A stretch of 5,277 nucleotides of DNA from Planctomycetales bacterium. GTDB taxonomy: Bacteria > Planctomycetota > Planctomycetia > Gemmatales > Gemmataceae. The stretch spans positions 1-5,277 of the forward strand of contig JAGVLI010000883.1 in assembly GCA_020054355.1 (NCBI GenBank), read 5' to 3'. The position numbers and the translations under genes were made by a program. Under the pieces are notes generated by a model. It made no database searches. It saw nothing but the letters and a program-made list of their open reading frames with translations, and had not been told where the DNA came from. Below, piece after piece: positions 1-5,277 of this stretch; position 1 is the stretch's first letter, and every line of letters begins with the position of its first letter.

Positions 1-530
1 CGGGGCAGCCTTCTCACCGCGCGGCCGAAGCAGGAAGGCGGCCAGCGCCGGCGACAGCGTCAGCGAGTTGAAGCAGGAGATCAGCGTGCTGACGGCGATC
101 GTCAGGGCGAACTGCCGGAAGAACTGGCCCGTGATACCGGCAATGAACATGCAGGGCACGAACACCGCCGAGAGCACCAACCCTACCGCGATCACCGGCC
201 CGGAGACCTGCTCCATAGCGCGGAGTGTGGCCTCGCGCGGCGCCAGGCCATGCTCGATGTGATGCTCGACGGCCTCGACGACGACGATGGCGTCATCGAC
301 GACGATGCCGATGGCCAGCACCAGGCCGAACAGCGTCAGGTTGTTCAAGGAGTAGCCGCAGGCGGCCATCGCCGCGAACGTGCCGACGATGGCGACGGGC
401 ACGGCTACCAGCGGGATCACTGCGGAACGCCAGTTTTGCAGGAAGAGCAGGACGACGATGGCGACCAGCAGCACCGCATCGCGCAACGTCTTGAAGACTT
501 CACGAATCGATTCGCGGATGAATGGCGTGG
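1..530. repeat. Paralogous direct repeat (copy B; copy A is about 3433-3962)
   Basis: This stretch matches 3433-3962 at a constant offset of 3432 bases with no gaps. A by-eye count gives roughly 90% nucleotide identity over the first 515 bases, including long identical runs. Similarity drops sharply beyond about 530/3962, where the two genes enter their periplasmic porter regions. Both copies encode the TM2-TM6 block of their permease. The left boundary cannot be seen because the window ends there. It is a result of gene duplication, not a mobile element. Confidence 0.75.
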
Positions 531-1521
531 TGTCGTAGACGATCTCGTAGTCCACGCCCGTGGGAAAGCGGGTTCGTAGCTCTTCCATTTTCTGCCGGAC
601 CAGCCGGGCGGTTTCCAGCGCGTTGGAGCCGGGCAGCTGGTAGATCGACAGGGCCACGGACGGGTTGCCGTCGAGCGTGCAGGTCTGGTCGTAGACCTGG
701 GCGCCGAGTTCGATGTTGGCCACGTCGCGCAGCCGGACCAGCCGGCCGGCGGCGTCGTTCTTGACGATCAGGTCGGCGAACTCCTCGACCTCGATGAGCC
801 GGCCCATGCTGGACATGGTCAGCTGGAACGCCAGGCCCGAGAGGGCAGGCGGTTGGCCCAACTGGCCGGCAGCCACCTGCGTGTTCTGCGTCTCCACGGC
901 GCGGACCACGTCGCTGGTGCTGATGTTCCGGGCCGCCATCTTTACCGGGTCGAGCCAGAGCCGCATGCTGTAGTCGCGCTGGCCGAGGTAAGTAATGTCG
1001 CCCACGCCCGGCAACCGCGACAGCTCGTCCTTCAGCTGGATGGTGGCATGGTTCGACAGGTAGAGATTGTTCCGGCTGCCGTCGGGCGAGTGCAGATTGA
1101 CGATCATCAGCACGCTGGGCGACTTCTTCTTGACCGCCACGCCGCGCCGCTGCACGAGTTCGGGCAAGCCCTGCTGCGCCAGGGCGACGCGGGTCTGCAC
1201 CAGCACCTGAGCGATGTTCAGATTGGTGCCGTGCTGAAAGGTGATCGTCAGCGTGTAATTGCCGTCGTTGGTGCATTGCGAGGACATGTAGAGCATGCCC
1301 TCGACGCCGTTGACCTGCTGCTCGATGGGCGCTGCCACCGTCGCCGCGACCACCTTGGAGTTGGCCCCGGGATAGATGGCGGAGACTTCCACCGTGGGCG
1401 GCGTGATCTCCGGGTATTGCGCCACCGGCAAACCCCACACCGCCACGCCGCCCGCCAGCGTGATGATGATGGACAGCACCGACGCGAAGATCGGCCGGTC
1501 GATGAAGAAACGCGCGAACAT
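1..1521 (-). CDS. HAE-1 family RND efflux permease, second copy (partial, C-terminal half beyond the left edge)
   Basis: Inner-membrane proton-driven efflux permease of the AcrB type. The frame is open from the ATG at 1521 to base 1, giving 507 residues, roughly the first half of the protein. Visible in order are TM1 (about residues 12-32, after the family-typical start MFARFFIDRPIFASVL), the periplasmic porter region (about 33-338) with LGQRDYSMRLWLDP near 178-191, then TM2-TM6 up to residue 497. The proton-relay aspartates are D409/D410 in GIVVDDAIVVVE, equivalent to AcrB D407/D408. The start is supported by AAGG nine bases upstream and by exact alignment with the start of the neighbouring permease. 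It lies 30 bases after the stop of that permease, so the two are very probably co-transcribed. Residues 341-507 differ from the neighbour at only about 8 positions, while residues 1-340 are far more different. The substrate cannot be told. The family call is very secure. Confidence 0.95.
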   Translation of the reverse strand, partial: MFARFFIDRPIFASVLSIIITLAGGVAVWGLPVAQYPEITPPTVEVSAIYPGANSKVVAATVAAPIEQQVNGVEGMLYMSSQCTNDGNYTLTITFQHGTNLNIAQVLVQTRVALAQQGLPELVQRRGVAVKKKSPSVLMIVNLHSPDGSRNNLYLSNHATIQLKDELSRLPGVGDITYLGQRDYSMRLWLDPVKMAARNISTSDVVRAVETQNTQVAAGQLGQPPALSGLAFQLTMSSMGRLIEVEEFADLIVKNDAAGRLVRLRDVANIELGAQVYDQTCTLDGNPSVALSIYQLPGSNALETARLVRQKMEELRTRFPTGVDYEIVYDTTPFIRESIREVFKTLRDAVLLVAIVVLLFLQNWRSAVIPLVAVPVAIVGTFAAMAACGYSLNNLTLFGLVLAIGIVVDDAIVVVEAVEHHIEHGLAPREATLRAMEQVSGPVIAVGLVLSAVFVPCMFIAGITGQFFRQFALTIAVSTLISCFNSLTLSPALAAFLLRPRGEKAAP

Positions 1522-1530
1522 GCGATCGGA

Positions 1531-1534
1531 CCTT
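1531..1534 (-). promoter_or_regulatory. Ribosome binding site of the second permease
   Basis: AAGG lies nine bases before the ATG at 1521 on the minus strand. It is a modest Shine-Dalgarno, located just downstream of the palindrome that closes the first permease gene. The short distance between that stop codon and this site would allow translational coupling, although the strong hairpin immediately upstream could also modulate ribosome entry. The latter is inference. Confidence 0.6.
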
Positions 1535-1548
1535 GTATTGATTCGTAT

Positions 1549-1611
1549 CGGTTAGCGACGCTTCGGAGAAGCGTTGCGCGACTCAACGCTTCTCCGAAGC
1601 GTCGCGAACCG
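1549..1611. repeat. Long perfect palindrome overlapping the 3' end of the first permease gene
   Basis: The arms 1555-1576 and 1584-1605 are exact 22-base inverted repeats around a 7-base loop, CGCGACT. They extend outward to 1549 and 1611 with a single mismatch, base 1554 against 1606. The left arm begins GCGACGCTTCGGAGAAGCG. Each half also contains the smaller near-palindrome CGCTTCGGAGAAGCG. The element encodes the final codons and the TAA stop of the first permease, and ends about 28 bases before the ATG of the second. In RNA it would form a very stable hairpin. No U-run follows it on either strand, so it is not a typical intrinsic terminator. REP-like dispersed repeats at gene ends are the closest known analogy. 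Confidence 0.9.
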
Positions 1612-4600
1612 GAAAAATCCACGCAGCGTCAACAGCTGGAGCGAAACATCGCCGATGCCGCGCATCAGCCGGGACGCGAACAGCCGTGTTCCGCCCAGCC
1701 AGTCGATGATGGAGAAGAACACCGGCGTGAAAAAGATGCCGAAGAGCGTCACGCCGATCATGCCGCTGAACACCGCCGTGCCCAGCGCCCGCCGCATCTC
1801 CAGGCCCGCGCCGTGGGCCAGCACCAAAGGCAGCACGCCCAGGATGAAGGCCAGCGAGGTCATGATGATCGGCCGCAGCCGCAGCCGGCAGGCGGTCAGC
1901 GTCGCTTGCCGGCGGTCCATCCCCGTTTCTCGCAGACTGCGTGCGAACTCGACGATCAGGATGGCGTTCTTGCTGGCGAGGCCGATCAGCACCACGAAGC
2001 CGATCTGGGTGAAGACGTTGATGTTCATGCCGGCCAGCCAGACGCCCGCGATGGCGCTGAGCAGGCACATGGGCACCACCAGGATGACGGCCAACGGCAG
2101 CGACCAGCTTTCGTACTGGGCCGCCAGCACCAGGAAGACCATGGCGCTGCCCAGGGCGAAGAGGGCGATGCCGGTATTGCCGGCGGCCAGCTCCAGGAAG
2201 GACAGGTCGGTCCATTCGGTGGCCATGGCACTGGGCAGCTCCTGGTCGGCCAGCTCGCGCATCAGGTCGATGGCTTGCCGGGAGCTGAAACCGGGGGCGG
2301 CAGCGCCGTTGATGGTAGCGGCGGGGTACATGTTGTACCGCGTCAGCACCAGCGGGCCGTTGACCTCGTGGATCTCGGCGATCGAGCCGACCTGCACCAT
2401 CTGCCCGTCGCGGTTGCGGATTTTCAGGCGTTTCAGGTCGTCCACCTGATCGCGGAAGCCGTAGTCCGCCTGGACGATGACCTGCCAGGTGCGGTCGAAC
2501 TGATTGAAGTCGTTGACATACAGCGAGCCTTCGTAGATCCGCATCGTGTCGGAGAAATCGCGCAGGCTGATGCCGCGCGTCATGCACTGCCGTTTGTCCG
2601 GTTCGATCTTCAGCTGCGGCACGTTGGCCCGGAAGGCGGCGAAGAGGCCGGTCAGACCGGGGGTTTCGTTGCCCTTGCGGACGAGGTTCTCGACCTGTTG
2701 CTGCAAGGCGACCGGCCCGAGGTCGCCGCGATCCTCCAGCACGAAGGAGAAGCCGCCGGACCGGCCGACGCCGCGCAACGGCGGCGGGGTGAAGATGGCG
2801 ATACTGCCGTCGTACACCTTGGCGTTGATCTCGGCGCGCAGCCGGGCGGCGATGTTCTCGCAGTGCAGCGCGGATTCCCGCCGGTCGGCATAGTCCTTCA
2901 GGTTGAGGAACATCGAACCGAAGTTCGAGCCGTTGGCGCTCAGCACGAACGACTGGCCGGAAATGGAGGTGACGTGCCGGATGCCGGGCGAACCGAGGAT
3001 GATGTCTTCCAGCTGATGCAGCACGGCGTTGGTGCGTTCCTTCGAGGCCGAGTCGGGCAGCTGCACGCTGACGAGCAGATAGCCGATGTCCTGCGGCGGA
3101 ATGAAGCCTTTCGCCGTGTTCTGAAAGCCCAGGTACGTCAGCCCCAGCAGGCCGCCGTAGATCAGCAGGACGAAGACGCTCACCCGCAGCGCGATCCCCA
3201 CCAGCTTCGTGTAACCGGCGGTGGCGCGCTTGAACAGCTGGTTGAAAGCACGGAACAGCCAGCCGAGGCTGGCGTTCAACGGCCGACTCGCCAGCCAGCC
3301 GACCACCACGCCGACGAGGATGGCTGCCGTGACCTGTCCCGCGAAGCTCGGCAGCCACCCCGACAATCGCGGCACCAGGAATTCCCAGGCCAGCCAGGCG
3401 CCCGCCGCCGGAAACGCCAAGCGGGGCAATGGCGGGGCGGCTTTCTCCCCGCGTGGCCGTAAGAGGAACGCGGCCAGCGCCGGCGACAGCGTCAGTGAGT
3501 TGAAGCAGGACAGCAGCGTGCTGACGGCGATCGTCAGGGCGAACTGCTGGAAGAACTGGCCCGTGATGCCGGCGATGAACATGCAGGGCACGAACACCGC
3601 CGAGAGCACCAGGCCCACCGCGATCACCGGCCCGGAGACCTGCTCCATCGCCTTGATAGTGGCGTCGCGCGGCGACAGTCCCTCTTCGATGTGATGCTCG
3701 ACCGCCTCGACGACGACGATGGCGTCATCGACGACGATGCCGATCGCCAGCACCAGCCCGAAGAGCGTCAGGTTGTTCAGGGAGTAGCCGCAAGCAGCCA
3801 TCGCGGCGAACGTGCCGACGATGGCGACGGGCACCGCCACCAGCGGGATCACGGCCGACCGCCAGTTCTGCAGAAAGAGCAGGACGACGGCCGCGACCAG
3901 CAGCACCGCGTCCCGCAGCGTCTTGAAGACCTCGCTGATCGACTCGCGCGTGTACGGCGTGGTGTCGAAGGAAATGGCGTAGCTCAGGTCCTGGGGAAAG
4001 TTCTTTTCCAGCTCCGCCATCTTGCGAAGGAGGCGGTCGCGGGTGTCCAGCGCGTTGGCGTCGGGGGACTGGAAGATGATGAGAAAGGCGGTGTCCATGC
4101 GGTCGAACCGGCAATCGACTTCCTGGCTACGCGCCCCCAACTCGACGCGGGCCACGTCGCGCAGCCGGACCACCCGGCCGTCGGGCGTCGAGTTGACGAT
4201 GATCTGCTCGAACTGTTCCACGTCTGTCAGCCGGCCGAGCAGGTCGATGGTGATCTGGAATTCCTGCCCGTCCGCCGTGGGCGGCTGGCCGATCTGCCCG
4301 CTGGCCAGGTCGTCGTTCTGCTCGCGGATGGCCTGCACCAGCTCGGCCGGCGTCAAGCCGCGCGCCGCCAGCCGGTTCGGGTTCACCCAGATGCGGATGC
4401 TGTAGTCGCGCTGGCCGAGGAGGATGATATCGGTAACGCCGTCCACGCGCAGCAGTTCGTCGCGGACGTAGCGCAGCGTGTAGTTCGAGAGATAGAGCTG
4501 ATCGTAGCGGCCCTGGGGCGACACCAGCGCGAAGCCCATCAAGGGATCGGGCGAACGCTTGCGAACGGTGACGCCGGTCTGCTTGATGACGTCGGGCAGC

Positions 4601-4953
4601 GACGGCACGGCCAGGGCGACGCGGTTCTGCACCAGCACCTGGGCCATATCGACGTTGACGGACTGATTGAAGGTGACGCTCAGGCTGTAGCCGCCGTCGT
4701 TGGTGCAGGTCGAGGACATGTAGAGCATGCCTTCGACGCCGTTGACCTGCTGCTCGATGGGCGCTGCCACCGCCTCGGCCACGTCACGGGCGCTGGCCCC
4801 CGGATACGAGCAGTTGACCGAGACCAGCGGCGGCGACACGCGCGGGAACTGCGCCAGCGGCAGCGAAAACACGCTGACGGCCCCGGCCAGCGTGATGACG
4901 ATGGACAGCACCGAGGCAAAGATCGGCCGGTCGATGAAGAAGCGGGAGAACAC
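1552..4953 (-). CDS. HAE-1 family RND efflux permease, first copy (complete, 1133 aa)
   Basis: Trimeric inner-membrane drug/proton antiporter subunit of the AcrB type, working with a periplasmic adaptor and an outer-membrane channel. Domain order: TM1 12-32, first porter region 33-338, TM2-TM6 347-497, a long central loop 500-588, TM7 589-609, second porter region 610-920, TM8-TM12 about 922-1085. Proton-relay residues are all present: D409/D410 (VDDAIVVVE), K995 (GLASKNAILIVEFA) and R1025 (RLRLRPIIMTS). The switch-loop region GVGRSGGFSFVLEDRG is at about 728-743. The GTG start at 4953 is preferred because GGAG lies 8 bases upstream and it matches the second copy's ATG with no gap. An in-frame ATG at 4989 would add 12 residues but lacks a ribosome site. 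The protein is about 85 residues longer than AcrB: about 55 come from a central-loop insertion with two extra hydrophobic stretches (513-530, 541-555), and the rest is mostly C-terminal. Its last 19 residues are encoded by a palindromic repeat. Family call very secure; substrate unknown. Confidence 0.96.
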   Translation of the reverse strand: MFSRFFIDRPIFASVLSIVITLAGAVSVFSLPLAQFPRVSPPLVSVNCSYPGASARDVAEAVAAPIEQQVNGVEGMLYMSSTCTNDGGYSLSVTFNQSVNVDMAQVLVQNRVALAVPSLPDVIKQTGVTVRKRSPDPLMGFALVSPQGRYDQLYLSNYTLRYVRDELLRVDGVTDIILLGQRDYSIRIWVNPNRLAARGLTPAELVQAIREQNDDLASGQIGQPPTADGQEFQITIDLLGRLTDVEQFEQIIVNSTPDGRVVRLRDVARVELGARSQEVDCRFDRMDTAFLIIFQSPDANALDTRDRLLRKMAELEKNFPQDLSYAISFDTTPYTRESISEVFKTLRDAVLLVAAVVLLFLQNWRSAVIPLVAVPVAIVGTFAAMAACGYSLNNLTLFGLVLAIGIVVDDAIVVVEAVEHHIEEGLSPRDATIKAMEQVSGPVIAVGLVLSAVFVPCMFIAGITGQFFQQFALTIAVSTLLSCFNSLTLSPALAAFLLRPRGEKAAPPLPRLAFPAAGAWLAWEFLVPRLSGWLPSFAGQVTAAILVGVVVGWLASRPLNASLGWLFRAFNQLFKRATAGYTKLVGIALRVSVFVLLIYGGLLGLTYLGFQNTAKGFIPPQDIGYLLVSVQLPDSASKERTNAVLHQLEDIILGSPGIRHVTSISGQSFVLSANGSNFGSMFLNLKDYADRRESALHCENIAARLRAEINAKVYDGSIAIFTPPPLRGVGRSGGFSFVLEDRGDLGPVALQQQVENLVRKGNETPGLTGLFAAFRANVPQLKIEPDKRQCMTRGISLRDFSDTMRIYEGSLYVNDFNQFDRTWQVIVQADYGFRDQVDDLKRLKIRNRDGQMVQVGSIAEIHEVNGPLVLTRYNMYPAATINGAAAPGFSSRQAIDLMRELADQELPSAMATEWTDLSFLELAAGNTGIALFALGSAMVFLVLAAQYESWSLPLAVILVVPMCLLSAIAGVWLAGMNINVFTQIGFVVLIGLASKNAILIVEFARSLRETGMDRRQATLTACRLRLRPIIMTSLAFILGVLPLVLAHGAGLEMRRALGTAVFSGMIGVTLFGIFFTPVFFSIIDWLGGTRLFASRLMRGIGDVSLQLLTLRGFFRFATLRRSVESRNASPKRR

Positions 4954-4961
4954 AAGCCGAA

Positions 4962-4965
4962 CTCC
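4962..4965 (-). promoter_or_regulatory. Ribosome binding site of the first permease
   Basis: On the minus strand GGAG is followed by an 8-base spacer and the GTG at 4953. This decides between two possible starts: the upstream ATG pair at 4989/4986 is preceded by the pyrimidine-containing stretch TTGTCTCCGCTCGC and has no comparable site. A GTG start is also what the gap-free alignment with the second permease predicts. Confidence 0.75.
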
Positions 4966-5004
4966 GGTTGAAACTGCTTGCCGCATCATGCGAGCGGAGA
5001 CAAC

Positions 5005-5168
5005 CGGTTTTGTTCGTTAGCCCAGGCCTTCAGGCCTGGGATCGCGTGGCTTCCCTTGACCGCTGAGGCCTTCAGGCCTTTCCGAGAGGAAAAGGCCTGA
5101 AGGCCTGCCCCGCGCGTTGGCGCCCCACGATTCCCAGGCCTGAAGGCCTGGGCTAACGAACAAGACCG
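5005..5168. repeat. Nested inverted-repeat cassette with AGGCCT hairpin units
   Basis: The outer arms 5010-5041 and 5132-5163 are perfect 32-base inverted repeats. They extend to 5005 and 5168 with one mismatch (5009/5164). Inside lies a second inverted repeat, 5066-5081 with 5091-5106 (16-base perfect arms, 9-base loop). Every arm carries the same unit, AGGCCTTCAGGCCT or its complement, which is itself a small hairpin. The units lie at 5024-5037, 5066-5079, 5093-5106 and 5136-5149, giving eight AGGCCT hexamers, paired at 8-base spacing. The outer units are lengthened to CCCAGGCCTTCAGGCCTGGG and flanked by GTTAGC/GCTAAC. The cassette fills the gap between adaptor stop and permease start. It has no coding capacity of its own, so a non-autonomous mobile or REP-like element is possible. 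A role in mRNA folding or stability between the two genes is an inference. Confidence 0.9.
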
Positions 5169-5199
5169 ATTCCGAGGATTGCCGGTACACCCGTCCGCC

Positions 5200-5277
5200 T
5201 CAGCCTCCTGGCACCGGCGGCGCCATCTTGACCACCGGGCCGATGGGCATGTCGATCGGCTTGGGCGTGACCGTGCC
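5200..5277 (-). CDS. Probable RND periplasmic adaptor (membrane fusion protein), C-terminal end only
   Basis: Only the last 25 codons and a TGA stop (5202-5200) are in the window. The frame reads GTVTPKPIDMPIGPVVKM, followed by a proline/glycine tail APPVPGG. A 'PG-T-V-x-PKPI' stretch followed by a proline-rich, disordered end is common at the C-terminus of AcrA/HlyD-type adaptors, just after the membrane-proximal domain. Its position immediately upstream of two RND permeases on the same strand is the usual place for the adaptor gene. The gap to the next start is 246 bases, unusually large for an adaptor-pump pair, and is filled by inverted repeats. The product call rests mostly on context. 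The reading frame itself is convincing because it stays open to the window edge and ends where the repeats begin. Confidence 0.62.
   Translation of the reverse strand, partial: GTVTPKPIDMPIGPVVKMAPPVPGG

Noticed and set aside
500..1438. Long minus-strand frames at 500-1438 and 1583-3358
   Set aside because: Both are out of frame with the clearly homologous RND reading frames covering the same bases, and are rich in R, A, G and P like shadow frames.
1549..1611. Intrinsic (Rho-independent) terminator
   Set aside because: The stem is strong but no U-run follows on either strand, and the second permease begins only 30 bases after the stop. A read-through processing or stability hairpin fits better.
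853..3462. An 869-codon open frame on the plus strand
   Set aside because: It lies antisense to both permeases, crosses their junction, and is rich in H, Q, D and R without any recognisable domain. It is the expected mirror frame of strongly GC3-biased genes.
3691..4971. A 426-codon open frame on the plus strand
   Set aside because: It is antisense to the first permease porter region and has the same biased composition. It lacks a plausible ribosome site or domain.
4954..5009. Separate promoter for the first permease
   Set aside because: On the minus strand I see no convincing -35/-10 pair in the short stretch between the palindrome and the GTG. Transcription from upstream of the adaptor is more likely.
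5021..5152. CRISPR-like repeat array
   Set aside because: Units are palindromic, alternate in orientation, and have unequal spacers (about 28, 13 and 29 bases) with internal symmetry. This is not a CRISPR pattern.
5010..5163. Complete insertion sequence bounded by inverted repeats
   Set aside because: Only 90 bases lie between the arms, with no open frame or transposase motif. No target-site duplication is evident. At most it is a non-autonomous element.

Overview
This window is a high-GC bacterial fragment. It holds most of an efflux-pump operon read entirely on the minus strand, in the order periplasmic adaptor (only its last 25 residues are in the window), first RND permease (complete), second RND permease (first 507 residues; it runs off the left edge). 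Both permeases belong to the HAE-1 (AcrB-like) family, which places the source among diderm bacteria. The adaptor/RND/RND layout, the enlarged HAE-1 protein and the AGGCCT-rich palindromes suggest a Planctomycetota-type genome to me. That assignment is an impression, not something the sequence proves.

Reading along the transcribed strand (right to left): 5277-5200 is the proline-rich C-terminus of a probable membrane-fusion protein. Positions 5199-4954 are a 246-base gap dominated by a nested inverted-repeat cassette (about 5005-5168) with four hairpin units and eight AGGCCT hexamers. Positions 4953-1552 are the first RND permease (1133 aa from a GTG start with a good Shine-Dalgarno). A second, unrelated-looking palindrome (1549-1611) overlaps its 3' end and encodes its last residues and stop codon. 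Only 30 bases separate that stop from the ATG of the second permease at 1521.

The adaptor presumably links the inner-membrane pumps to an outer-membrane channel outside this window. The two permeases align without any net gap from their start codons to the window edge, at a constant offset of 3432 bases. They are about 95% identical in the TM2-TM6 block but clearly diverged in the periplasmic porter domain. This looks like a tandem duplication in which the motor part has been homogenised and the substrate-facing part has diverged. They could form two pumps sharing an adaptor, or a mixed trimer as known for MdtBC and MuxBC. The sequence alone does not decide between these.

The most unusual items are the repeat-encoded C-terminal tail, whose stop codon lies at the only mismatch of the palindrome, the nested palindrome cassette between adaptor and pump, an extra hydrophobic insertion in the central loop of the first permease, and a conserved cysteine pair in both porter domains. 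I see no RNA genes, CRISPR array, transposase or classical Rho-independent terminator.
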